A stretch of DNA of 64,000 bases, taken from Novosphingobium fuchskuhlense. GTDB taxonomy: Bacteria; Pseudomonadota; Alphaproteobacteria; Sphingomonadales; Sphingomonadaceae. Every line of letters begins with the position of its first letter. The first letter of the stretch is position 1. The position numbers and the translations under genes were made by a program. Under the pieces are notes generated by a model. That model did not search any database, was not told the origin of the DNA, and saw nothing but the letters and a program-made list of their open reading frames with translations. The DNA lies in the NCBI RefSeq assembly GCF_001519075.1, contig NZ_KQ954244.1, positions 1,195,934 through 1,259,933 of the forward strand. Direction: 5' to 3'. Positions 8,421-16,362 of this stretch are shown one piece after another.

Positions 8421-9442
8421 CCACCGCCAACCGCAATTCCGAACGGCCATGGCGCCGGATCGCCGGCCTGCCGCTGCTCCTTCTCACCAGCACGGCGCTC
8501 GCCGCCTGCGCCACCGCGCAAAACCCGCCTGTCCTCGCCTTGGACAACGCCGTGCCGGCGGTGCAGGCCGCCGATCCAGCGGCACCTGTCGCTATCGTCG
8601 AGATCCCCAAGCCTCTACCGCTGCCGGGTCAGCTGATGCCGATAGGCGGGGAGCACAGAGACATTGAGGCCGCCGATCCCACGCTGCGCATCAAGCAGGC
8701 CAATGCCGCCGCCCGGATGCAGCCGGCGCGCAGTGGCTTTATCAACGCGATGCAGGTCTTCCCCTTCGCCGACGGCGCGCTGTATCAGGTCTATACCGCG
8801 CCTGGGCATATCACCGACATCGCGCTTCAGCCAGGCGAACAGCTGGTGGGCGCGGGGCCGGTTGCCGCTGGCGATACCGTCCGCTGGATCATCGGCGATA
8901 CGGAAAGTGGCGCAGGCGGCGCCAAGCAGGTCCATATCCTCGTAAAGCCGACCCGCGCCGAGCTGACGACCAATCTCGTCATCAACACCGACCGGCGCAC
9001 CTATCACATGGAACTGCGCGCCACGCCCGCGACCTATATGGCCTCGGTCTCCTGGCAATTCCCACAAGACCAGTTGATCGCGCTGCGGCGGGCAAATCAG
9101 GAAGCCACCATCGCCCAGCCGATTTCGAACGGTATCGATCTTGCGCGGGTCAATTTTCGTTACGAGGTCTCGGGCGACCGCGCACCCTGGCGTCCTTTGC
9201 GAGCCTTCGACGATGGCAGGCAGGTTTTCATCGAGTTTCCGCGCGGAATCGCCCAAGGCGAGATGCCGCCGCTCTTCATCGTAGGCGCCGAAGGCAAGAC
9301 CTCGGAACTGGTCAATTACCGCGTGCGCGACAACTACATGATCGTCGACCGGCTGTTTGGCGCCGCCGAACTGCGCTTCGGCTCGGCCAAGAAGCAAACC
9401 CGCGTGCGCATCACCCGCTCTGACGGGAGGGCAGCACTGTGA
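8417..9442 (+). CDS. trbG: Conjugal transfer protein TrbG (VirB9-like)
   Basis: This 341-residue protein has a lipoprotein-like signal (TSTALAACA near residues 25-33) and the VirB9 domain (IKQANAAARMQP to the C-terminus). It forms the periplasmic and outer-membrane core of the channel with TrbI. The C-terminal segment (NYRVRDNYMIVDRLFGAAEL) is highly typical. Start and stop overlap trbF and trbI respectively. Confidence 0.94.
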   Translation: MTTANRNSERPWRRIAGLPLLLLTSTALAACATAQNPPVLALDNAVPAVQAADPAAPVAIVEIPKPLPLPGQLMPIGGEHRDIEAADPTLRIKQANAAARMQPARSGFINAMQVFPFADGALYQVYTAPGHITDIALQPGEQLVGAGPVAAGDTVRWIIGDTESGAGGAKQVHILVKPTRAELTTNLVINTDRRTYHMELRATPATYMASVSWQFPQDQLIALRRANQEATIAQPISNGIDLARVNFRYEVSGDRAPWRPLRAFDDGRQVFIEFPRGIAQGEMPPLFIVGAEGKTSELVNYRVRDNYMIVDRLFGAAELRFGSAKKQTRVRITRSDGRAAL

Positions 9443-10695
9443 GCGACGCCATCAATCCCGGAAAGGAAAAGGGTGTGCGGCCAGATCCGGCGCCCCAAGA
9501 ACAGAGGGGAGCAGATGACGAAAGGCCGCTGATCGGCGACCCCGTAACGGCCATGCGGCTGCGCCCAGAACTGCCGGGCGTGACCCGCCTCTCGCGCAAG
9601 GTGCTGGCCGGGCTTGGCCTCGCGGCCAGTCTCGGTGTCGGCGGTGCGCTCATTTACGCGCTCCAGACCGGAAACCATGGCCAGCCTGTCCAGGAAGTCG
9701 CCGCAACCGACAGCCGCTCCACACCCGACGGCCTCGCCAATCTCCCCAAGGACTATGCAGGCGTGCCCAAACTTGGCCCGCCGCTGCCCGGCGATATCGG
9801 CCGGGCGATCCTCAACGCCCAGAACGCCGGACAAGGCATGACGGCGCCAGCCATGGGCACAACGCCTGCCGGTCCGAGCCCAGAGCAGCAAGCGCGTGCC
9901 CAGGAGATCGCGGCGGCACGCGGCGCCCAGCTTTTTACCTCTGGGCAAGCCCGACAGACTGGCGGTAGCGCTCAGACGTTGCCGGGGTCCACCACACCGC
10001 CCACCGATCTCGCAAGCCTTGGTCTGGCGCCGCCCGCCGCAACGCCAAGCGCGCAGGATCGGCAGCTGGCGTTCCTCAAACAGGCATCCGACCGGCGCAC
10101 CACGGCTCCCGACCGCGTGACCGCGCCCGAGGCGGCCAATGTGCTGCAGGCTGGCGCCGTCATCCCGGCGGCGCTGATCACCGGCATCCGCTCTGACCTA
10201 CCCGGTGAAATCACCGCGCAGGTTACCCAGAACGTCTACGACAGCCCGACCGGGCACCTTCTGCTTATCCCGCAGGGCAGCCGCCTCATTGGCCAATACG
10301 ACAATGGCGTGGGTTTCGGGCAGCGCCGCGTGTTGCTCGCCTGGACCCGGCTGATCTTCCCCAATGGCCGCTCGATCGTGCTCGAGCGCCAGCCCGGTGC
10401 CGATGCGCAAGGCTTTTCAGGCCTTGAGGACGGCGTCGATTACCATTGGGGCTCGATCTTCAAGGCTGCGGCCCTTTCGACCATCCTCAGCGTCGGGGCT
10501 CAGGCAGGGAGTACCAATAGTGAAAACAACCTAGCCCAGGCAATCCGCACCGGGGCCTCGAACAGCGTCAGCCAGGCGGGCCAGCAGATCGTTGCCCGCG
10601 AACTCAATATCGCGCCGACGCTCACCATCCGGCCGGGATTTCCGGTGCGGGTGATGGTCACCCACGATCTCGTCATCGAACCCTACGGAGGCTGA
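9439..10695 (+). CDS. trbI: Conjugal transfer protein TrbI (VirB10-like)
   Basis: The gene encodes 418 residues starting at a GTG that overlaps the trbG stop (GTGA). The layout is a cytoplasmic N-terminus, one membrane helix (about 55-75), a Pro/Gln-rich linker and a C-terminal VirB10 beta-barrel domain. That domain includes QNVYDSPTGHLLLIPQGSRL and ends FPVRVMVTHDLVI. TrbI spans from the inner to the outer membrane and completes the core complex. Length is usual. Confidence 0.95.
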   Translation: MSDAINPGKEKGVRPDPAPQEQRGADDERPLIGDPVTAMRLRPELPGVTRLSRKVLAGLGLAASLGVGGALIYALQTGNHGQPVQEVAATDSRSTPDGLANLPKDYAGVPKLGPPLPGDIGRAILNAQNAGQGMTAPAMGTTPAGPSPEQQARAQEIAAARGAQLFTSGQARQTGGSAQTLPGSTTPPTDLASLGLAPPAATPSAQDRQLAFLKQASDRRTTAPDRVTAPEAANVLQAGAVIPAALITGIRSDLPGEITAQVTQNVYDSPTGHLLLIPQGSRLIGQYDNGVGFGQRRVLLAWTRLIFPNGRSIVLERQPGADAQGFSGLEDGVDYHWGSIFKAAALSTILSVGAQAGSTNSENNLAQAIRTGASNSVSQAGQQIVARELNIAPTLTIRPGFPVRVMVTHDLVIEPYGG

Positions 10696-10696
10696 C

Positions 10697-10930
10697 ATGG
10701 CCAAACTGAAGCTGGCGCCGATCGCCGACGACAAGCCCGTCAAGGTGACGCTGGAACTTCCGGCGAACCTCCACCGCGATCTGGAGCTCTATGCCAAAAT
10801 CCTGGGCCAGGAGACCGGTAAGCCACCTCCCGATCCGGCTCGCCTGATCGTGCCGATGCTCGAGCGGTTCATCGCGACGGATCGGGGCTTTGCCAAGGCT
10901 CGTCGCTCAGATCCGGCGCACCAAATATAA
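10697..10930 (+). CDS. DUF2274 domain protein
   Basis: This 77-residue small protein (KLKLAPIADDKPVKVTLELP) matches the DUF2274 family, which is nearly always encoded directly after trbI in this type of conjugation operon. No function is established. A ribbon-helix-helix-like fold is conceivable from the beta strand followed by two helices, but I cannot show it. It starts one base after the trbI stop and its 3' end overlaps the convergent lysR-type gene by 62 bases. Confidence 0.85.
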   Translation: MAKLKLAPIADDKPVKVTLELPANLHRDLELYAKILGQETGKPPPDPARLIVPMLERFIATDRGFAKARRSDPAHQI

Positions 10931-11945
10931 AGCTGCCTTGGCTCCCATATTCCGTCTGGGACATCTCCCTTGCAAGCACCAGCAGGCTGCGCAGCGCCGG
11001 ATTATCGTTCTGCGCTGACCAGACCATACTGTAGGGCAAGGCCTCATCGACGACAGGTCGGAAGACAACGCCCGGGACATGAATCGTCGTGACCCCTTCG
11101 CTGGCAAGCGTCAGCCCTTCGCCCAAGGCTACCAGCGAAAGCAGATTATGCCGGCCAACGGCATGCTCATGGATCTCGGGATGGTGGCCAAGCCCGGACA
11201 AATGCTGCACGAGGTAGTCGTGAATTTCCGGGCCAGGTACAGAATGGCTGACGATAAAACGCTCGGCGACAAGGTCGCTCCAATCGAGCGCCGCCCGCTC
11301 TGCCAGGGCATGATCGCCCGGAAGCGCGACAAACACGCCTTCTGACCACAGCTCTTCGGTTTCGCAGCCTGGCCAGAGCGCGGTGCCGGTCACGAAGGCC
11401 ACATCAAGTTTGCGCAGGCGTATCGCGGCGCCATGGTCTGTCTGGTTGCCGTCAATAAAGGTCATGCGAACCGCGCCATGGCGCTGGCGGTACGCCTGGA
11501 TGAGATCGCCAAGGAACGGCGAACCCAGTGAGGACAGGATGCCGATCGTCAGCTGCCCATCCTCAACCCGGCTGATCGCGGAAACTTCGGTGCGGGCAAT
11601 GTTGATTTCTGAAAGAGCCTTGCGCCCACGCTCAACGAATTGCCGGCCGGCCGATGTCATCTGCACACCGCCGCTGGTGCGCACGAACAACGCCACGCCA
11701 AGCCGCACCTCAAGATCACCGATCCGCCGGCTGATCGCTGATTCCTGAATACGCAAGGCCGCGGCAGCACGCCGGAAGCTGCCGAATTCCGCAGCCGCTA
11801 CCACATAGCGGATGTGGCGCAGTTCAATCTGGGATCCTGGCAGCGCCCCGTCTCCCCCTTTGGTTCGACCCGAAGTTTCTCCGATGTAAGGGAGGTTATC
11901 CTGAGAATAACGCCATGACGAGTCAGTAAAAAACCGGGGTATCAT
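10869..11945 (-). CDS. LysR-family transcriptional regulator
   Basis: The protein has 358 residues if it starts at 11945. The winged helix-turn-helix begins at about residue 40 (ELRHIRYVVAAAEFGSFRRA) and the substrate-binding domain follows. LysR proteins usually start within a few residues of that point, so this one carries about 40 extra residues or starts at a non-ATG codon nearer the helix. In favour of 11945, its ATG overlaps the stop of the upstream small ORF (ATGA, 11945-11942). A LysR gene at this spot is common after trbI-DUF2274 modules. Target genes are unknown. Confidence 0.85.
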   Translation of the reverse strand: MIPRFFTDSSWRYSQDNLPYIGETSGRTKGGDGALPGSQIELRHIRYVVAAAEFGSFRRAAAALRIQESAISRRIGDLEVRLGVALFVRTSGGVQMTSAGRQFVERGRKALSEINIARTEVSAISRVEDGQLTIGILSSLGSPFLGDLIQAYRQRHGAVRMTFIDGNQTDHGAAIRLRKLDVAFVTGTALWPGCETEELWSEGVFVALPGDHALAERAALDWSDLVAERFIVSHSVPGPEIHDYLVQHLSGLGHHPEIHEHAVGRHNLLSLVALGEGLTLASEGVTTIHVPGVVFRPVVDEALPYSMVWSAQNDNPALRSLLVLAREMSQTEYGSQGSFIFGAPDLSDEPWQSPDPSR

Positions 11946-12163
11946 GCGTTACGCGGCAAATGCCGTTGAGGGCCTTTGGATTTCAATTTGACCTTACTGC
12001 ATCCCATGATCACTTGCAGGATGCTATCCATGTCGGATGCATTGAGCACGGCGCCGACTTGATAGCCGTACAGGCTATTGAATCGTTGGTTCGCACAACC
12101 ACGCGTTCACCTGCAGAAAGCCTCACAATATGCATAAACCTCTGTGAGCAGAGCTGTGCCCAT
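11942..12163 (-). pseudogene. Small ORF between umuC and lysR, interrupted by in-frame TGA
   Basis: Starting at the ATG four bases after the umuC stop, the frame reads 18 codons (MGTALLTEVYAYCEAFCR) and meets TGA at 12109-12107. It then stays open for about 54 codons (NSLYGYQVGAVLNASDMDSI and on) to a TGA that overlaps the lysR ATG. Both ends fit exact operon spacing, and the downstream part has protein-like composition, so a 73-codon gene seems to have existed. I do not recognise it. The TGA could be a disabling mutation, a sequencing error, or mark two separate small ORFs. Confidence 0.45.
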
Positions 12164-12167
12164 CGCC

Positions 12168-13439
12168 TTATCCTACCCTGACGCTGACAAGATCAGCCCA
12201 TTTTGTGGTGAAACTAGGCGACAAATTCTCCCGCCTCATGCTCCAATCCCGGTCCTTGCCAGCCAAGCCGAGCTTTACGCTTCCCCGGCCATATTTTGCG
12301 TTGATCTGGTCCATGGCGGTCATCAGCCCGTCATCGGGGCTGGCGATTGCATCAAACAGCGACGGCGGGGCCGAGCCCTTGGCGGACAGGTCCAGCAGCA
12401 AAATCCCTGCCTTCTTCCAGGCATAGCCGGCCCGCCATATGCGTTCCAAAATACGCGTCGCAGTGCCTGTGATGGCTCTGGCGTCAGATGTGGGTTGTGG
12501 GAAATTGGCAGAGCCCGACAGCGATTTCTGAGGAGCGTTGGCATTGAACGGGTCAGTTCTGATGAAAATCTGCATGGCCCCGGCGACCTGATCGGCAGAC
12601 CGGACCTTTTCCGCTGCCCGTTCGGCAAACTGCATCACCGCGTCATGCACCTGAGATTTGTCGGTGATGGTGGCGCCAAAACTGCGTGAGCAGCATGTGG
12701 TTTGCTTGGGCTGCGGCTGATCTTCCAGGGCATGACAAATATAGCCGCGCAGTTCATGGGCGGTTCTCAGCCCCACCACGCCCATCTTCTGCCTGATCCA
12801 GCCATCTTGGGCATGGGCGAAATCATGCGCGGTCACCATGCCGCGCTCTTCCAGCATTTGTGACCAGCGGCGCCCAACACCCCAAACATCCCCAATGGGC
12901 GTCTTTCGGAGCGCAGTGTCGATCCATTCCGGGTGATGGGCCAGATCGATGACTCCGCCAGCTTTAGCCGATTTCTTGGCCAAGCGGTTAGCCAGTTTTG
13001 CCAGGGTCTTTGTGCCGCCGATGCCGATCGACACCGGGATGCCAGTCCATTGATAGGTTCTCTGGCGCAAGCTGCTGCACCACGCCGTCAGATCCGGCAC
13101 GCCGAGATTGTCGAGATCGAGGAAACACTCATCGATGCTGTAGACCTCGTGGCTCGGGGCATTTGATCCCAGCATCGTCATGACGCGTTCGGAGATGTCG
13201 CCATAGAGGGCGTAATTGGAGGAGCAGACGGCAACGCCATGCTCTTCCACGAGGGTGCGAATTTTGAACAGCGGGGCTCCCATGGCGATGCCGACGGCCT
13301 TGGCTTCCTGTGATCGGGCGATCACGCAGCCATCATTGTTGGAGAGGACCACGACCGGCTGATTTTTGAGGTTCGGGCGAAACAGCCTCTCGCACGAGGC
13401 GTAGAAGTTGTTGCAGTCCACAAGGGCGAAGGTGGCCAT
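12168..13439 (-). CDS. umuC: UmuC-type Y-family DNA polymerase
   Basis: The gene encodes 423 residues from the ATG at 13439, which shares a base with the umuD stop (TGATG). UmuC is the catalytic subunit of translesion polymerase V. The catalytic acidic residues are visible at D8 (FALVDCNNFYASCERLF) and D103-E104 (YSIDECFLDL). Palm/fingers, helix-hairpin-helix and little-finger regions follow to a normal length. With umuD it forms an SOS operon, here carried on what looks like a mobile element. Mobile umuDC copies often add mutagenic capacity to the host. Confidence 0.93.
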   Translation of the reverse strand: MATFALVDCNNFYASCERLFRPNLKNQPVVVLSNNDGCVIARSQEAKAVGIAMGAPLFKIRTLVEEHGVAVCSSNYALYGDISERVMTMLGSNAPSHEVYSIDECFLDLDNLGVPDLTAWCSSLRQRTYQWTGIPVSIGIGGTKTLAKLANRLAKKSAKAGGVIDLAHHPEWIDTALRKTPIGDVWGVGRRWSQMLEERGMVTAHDFAHAQDGWIRQKMGVVGLRTAHELRGYICHALEDQPQPKQTTCCSRSFGATITDKSQVHDAVMQFAERAAEKVRSADQVAGAMQIFIRTDPFNANAPQKSLSGSANFPQPTSDARAITGTATRILERIWRAGYAWKKAGILLLDLSAKGSAPPSLFDAIASPDDGLMTAMDQINAKYGRGSVKLGLAGKDRDWSMRRENLSPSFTTKWADLVSVRVG

Positions 13440-13879
13440 CAGCGCCCACAATGCCGCCGGATGCTATGCGTGACGACCCCCCAGATTTCGCAGCCTGACT
13501 CATCAAGGGGTATGGCCGGGAAGTTCGTGTTCTCCGGGACCAGCAGCCACGCATCCGCCGATTGCCGAAGCCGTTTGACGGTCAATTCGCCATGGATCGA
13601 GGCGATCACAATGTCGTCGGACTTCGCACTTATCCCCCGGTCGATGATCAGCAGGTCACCATCAAAGATACCAGCATCGCGCATGGATTCGCCCGACGCG
13701 CGAACAAAGAAGGTTGCCGAGGGTCGCCGGATCAGATGCTCATTCAGGTCGAGCCTGCCTTCGATGTGATCATCAGCTGGCGATGGAAATCCGGCAGGGA
13801 CACTGGACAAGAAGGCATTCAGCAACAGCTTCGAGGGGGCATCGGTGAAGCGCAGGACTTGGTCTGATGGGTTTTGCAT
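13439..13879 (-). CDS. umuD: UmuD-type S24 peptidase, polymerase V accessory subunit
   Basis: The gene encodes 146 residues from the ATG at 13879. The self-cleavage site is A29-G30 (SVPAGFPSPADD), with catalytic S65 (RASGESM) and K102 (LTVKRLR). All are exactly five residues further on than in E. coli UmuD (24/25, 60, 97). RecA-stimulated self-cleavage yields UmuD', which joins UmuC. A longer frame from 13918 would put the LexA box inside the gene, so the short start is preferred. Confidence 0.92.
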   Translation of the reverse strand: MQNPSDQVLRFTDAPSKLLLNAFLSSVPAGFPSPADDHIEGRLDLNEHLIRRPSATFFVRASGESMRDAGIFDGDLLIIDRGISAKSDDIVIASIHGELTVKRLRQSADAWLLVPENTNFPAIPLDESGCEIWGVVTHSIRRHCGR

Positions 13880-13883
13880 AATG

Positions 13884-13898
13884 GAACATACAAAGAAC
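13884..13898 (-). promoter_or_regulatory. LexA (SOS) box of umuDC
   Basis: The reverse strand reads GTTCTTTGTATGTTC, an exact GTTC-N7-GTTC match to the alphaproteobacterial LexA site. It ends only four bases before the umuD ATG. A TTGACG hexamer lies further upstream at -35-like distance from TTTGTA, which overlaps the box. The transcript would then start at or near the ATG, giving a nearly leaderless umuD message. Confidence 0.85.
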
Positions 13899-13992
13899 GA
13901 ATTGTCGTGATTCGTCAACCAGGGCTTGCCCTCAAATTATTGCGCTGCTTGGGTAAGCAGCCTTATCGCCAGGCGTCGCCGCGCCGGATTGA

Positions 13993-14519
13993 AAAGCCTC
14001 AATCGCTTTGACCTTTTCGCCGAGCCTGGCCCTCTCACGCGGCATCAAAGCCATCGCCGATCACCCGGCTATGCAGTTGACGCCAGATAGCCTTGGCTTG
14101 GCGCGCGCATCGAAGCCGTGGCGGAATCGGCGCGGCGATCAGACCACGACAGAATCAGGCAAGCGCAAACAGCAGGCGAGCAACGCCAGTAACTCTTCCA
14201 GGTGGCAGGTGGCTGTGTGCTCGCCGGGATATTCCTCTGGTCATTTCTTCCCGGCACCATCGCCCGCGCAATGCCGGAAAACTGGCACTGGCCGGAGCGC
14301 ATTGCCGCAAGAATGGTGGGCGCACCTTCACTGTGGGACGCGGGAGCGTGGATGATGCAGGCTGGTGATCCACAAGCATGGAACGCGCAACTTCATGCCG
14401 CTGACATCCAGCGCGACAACCGAGATGCCATTGAGGATTGCAGGAAGTCCGCCACAACAACGCGACAGCCTGTCCGCTGCACGGTGCGGATTCGGGCGGA
14501 AAACAAGGCCGAGCGATGA
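13993..14519 (+). pseudogene. Decayed DUF6118-like gene
   Basis: One frame reads SRGIKAIADHPAMQLTPD up to about 14,095. After a frameshift a second frame reads ARIEAVAESARRSDHDRIRQ, meets TAA at 14,190-14,192, then continues in the same frame with a membrane helix (VLAGIFLWSFLPGTIARAMP) and a soluble tail to the stop at 14,519. Joined up, these pieces resemble the C-terminal two thirds of DUF6118 proteins, a family I recall from alphaproteobacterial mobile elements. The N-terminus is missing. The family name is from memory and moderately sure; the frameshift and stop are direct observations. Confidence 0.6.
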
Positions 14520-14629
14520 TATACTCGCCCATCAGAGACCATGCATTATAGTCCCGCCTTTACCCCGAAAGGATCAATCCGGCCCATGCGAAATGTGGGA
14601 ACTAAAGTGGGATCAGATTTTCAGGAACT

Positions 14630-14664
14630 CCACTTTATCGTGTAAAAACAACACGATAAAGTGG
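14630..14664. repeat. Perfect 14-bp inverted repeat with 7-base centre next to tRNA-Leu
   Basis: Arms CCACTTTATCGTGT (14,630-14,643) and its exact reverse complement (14,651-14,664) flank AAAAACA. The repeat starts five bases past the 3' end of the tRNA gene. No T-run follows on either strand, so it is a poor intrinsic terminator. Two inverted arms around a 7-base centre is the layout of a tyrosine recombinase core site, fitting an element end at the tRNA. A third copy of the AAAGTGG motif lies about 15 bases to the left. The function is inferred. Confidence 0.6.
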
Positions 14665-14669
14665 TTGAC

Positions 14670-14756
14670 TGGTGCCCAGAAGAGGACTCGAACCTCCACG
14701 CCGTTTCCAGCGCCGCCACCTGAAGACGGTGCGTCTACCAATTCCGCCATCTGGGC
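14670..14756 (-). tRNA. tRNA-Leu (anticodon CAG)
   Basis: The reverse strand gives an 87-base class II tRNA including an encoded CCA end. The acceptor stem is GCCCAGA with TCTGGGC. The anticodon stem CCGTC/GGCGG encloses the loop TTCAGGT (anticodon CAG), a long variable arm typical of leucine tRNAs follows, and the T-loop is TTCGAGT. Its 3' end faces the presumed mobile element on the left, the usual orientation for integration into a tRNA gene. Confidence 0.95.
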
Positions 14757-14943
14757 ACGGGAGCGGAGAGCGAGTGGCCCGCCGCCGGGTAGGAAGGCGC
14801 CGATAGGGGATGGTCCGGTGCGAGTCAACCGGGGTTTGCATTTGCGCCGGAGAGGTGGCGTAACCCATTGAAGAGGAGGGCGCGGGTGTGGCAAGGGCGC
14901 GCCTAGGAAGCACAACGCAAACGATACGACGGGACTGACCGGC

Positions 14944-15909
14944 ATGAGCAAGGACATGGTGCACGATCTCGAGGGGCAGCTTATCGCACTGGTGGGCGGC
15001 AGCGGCTTCATCGGCACGCATGTTGCCCAGGCTTTGCTGGCGCGCGGCGCGCGGCTCAGGGTGTGCAGCCGCCATCCGGAGCGGGCCTTCCGGATCAAGA
15101 CGCTCGGCGGGCTCGGCAAGGTGCAGCTCGTCGCGGTCGACGTGACCAAGCCGCACACGCTCGAAGTCGCGCTCACGGGCTGCGACGCGGTGGTGAACCT
15201 CGTCGGCGCGTTCAAGGGCAAGCTCGATGCGGTGCAGGGATCGGGTGCCGGACAACTGGCGGCCATCGCCCGGGCGAAGGGTGCGAAGGCGTTTGTCCAT
15301 GTTTCGGCGATCGGGGCGGATGCGGGATCATCGGTGGCCTACGCCAGCACCAAGGCGGCGGGCGAGACGGCAGTGCTCGCCGCGTTTCCCGAAGCGGTCG
15401 TGCTGCGCCCTTCGGTCGTGTTCGGGGAGGACGACGCGTTCATCAATCTCTTCGCAGGGCTGATCGCCAGCGCGCCGGTGATGCCGGTCTTCGCCGCCGA
15501 TTCGCGGTTCCAGCCGGTGTTCGTCGACGATGTGGCCGATGCGATTGCCAATGCGATCGCCGCGCCCGCATCGTTCGCCGGCCAGACGTTTGAACTGGGC
15601 GGGCCGGAAGTCATCACCATCGGCGATCTCAACCGCCGCATTGCCAAGGCTTCGGCACGCACGCCGTTGTTCCTCGCGCTGCCGGACGGCGTTTCGGCAG
15701 CCTTCGCTACCCTCACCGGCTGGCTGCCCGGTGCACCGATGAGCCGCGACCAGTGGACGCTGCTGCGCAAGGGCAACGTGGCGAGCGGCGCGCTCCCGGG
15801 CCTTGCGGAGCTTGGCGTGCAGGCACGGCCGCTTGGTCTGTTCCTCGACCGCTGGATGGTGCGCTTCCGGAAAGCAGGCCGATTCGGCAGCCGGACCAAA
15901 GCTGCGTAA
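14944..15909 (+). CDS. Complex I NDUFA9-like NAD(P)-dependent epimerase/dehydratase-family protein
   Basis: The 321-residue protein is of the atypical short-chain dehydrogenase type. An N-terminal nucleotide-binding Gly motif (VGGSGFIGTHVAQ, about residues 17-29) is followed by a Rossmann fold and a YASTKAAGE stretch that replaces the usual YxxxK. Bacterial relatives of mitochondrial NDUFA9 are widespread in sphingomonads and may support complex I or quinone synthesis; substrates are unproven. The ATG at 14944 is used; 14959 is an alternative. It is a single-gene unit right of the tRNA, taken as the first chromosomal gene. Confidence 0.85.
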   Translation: MSKDMVHDLEGQLIALVGGSGFIGTHVAQALLARGARLRVCSRHPERAFRIKTLGGLGKVQLVAVDVTKPHTLEVALTGCDAVVNLVGAFKGKLDAVQGSGAGQLAAIARAKGAKAFVHVSAIGADAGSSVAYASTKAAGETAVLAAFPEAVVLRPSVVFGEDDAFINLFAGLIASAPVMPVFAADSRFQPVFVDDVADAIANAIAAPASFAGQTFELGGPEVITIGDLNRRIAKASARTPLFLALPDGVSAAFATLTGWLPGAPMSRDQWTLLRKGNVASGALPGLAELGVQARPLGLFLDRWMVRFRKAGRFGSRTKAA

Positions 15910-16362
15910 CCGGGGCTGCAAAACCGGGGCTGCCTAACCGAGGTTCACCGACCCTGTCGGAATTCCTTACGGTTGACACAGTTGACACTGTCCTGAGGAA
16001 TAAGTCCTTTCGATGAGTGTTCGCCCATTGATCGACCTGAGCGATCAATGGGCGGCAAACAGGCGGGCTGGCGGCTGCGGGCATGGCGGCATCGTCTCGG
16101 CGGCGGGATCGAACCGCCAAACCTCGCAGATCTGTGCGATGTAGGAAAGCCGACGGTCCCGTCAGCATGGCCCCGTCAGCACGGCCCAGGCAGCACGGCC
16201 CAGCTGCAGGGCCCCAGCTACAGGGCCCCGGCAGAAAGCCCGGCTGGAGTGCACAGCCGGGCGAAGCCACCACGACGGACTGGATTCCCCTTAGCGTCAG
16301 CCCGCAGATGTGGCAGCCTCACAAATCGGAAGCCTCGGATCTGACAAGGCGTTTTGCGGGGG
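15910..16362. other. 453-base non-coding region with two perfect hairpins and short repeats
   Basis: I see no gene here. The region contains a perfect 13-bp hairpin with a 7-base loop at 16,022-16,054 (arm CGCCCATTGATCG). A perfect 9-bp hairpin with a 7-base loop lies at 16,238-16,262 (arm GCCCGGCTG). A direct repeat of GTTGACAC around 15,975 contains the small palindrome ACAGT-TGAC-ACTGT, and imperfect CAGCACGGCCCAG-like repeats run through about 16,165-16,225. Neither hairpin has a T-run. Promoter elements for the next gene (two TTGACA hexamers) may lie in the left half. Confidence 0.6.

Noticed and set aside
11960..12181. 73-codon forward-strand frame between lysR and umuC
   Set aside because: The opposite strand has exact operon spacing and more protein-like sequence; the forward frame has neither a ribosome-binding site nor a known domain.
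14630..14664. Intrinsic terminator of the tRNA-Leu gene
   Set aside because: No T-run follows the stem on the tRNA strand; the T-rich part is in the loop.
16165..16225. Short GGCCC-containing repeats as a CRISPR array
   Set aside because: Units are about 13-18 bases, imperfect and without regular spacers; no cas genes are near.
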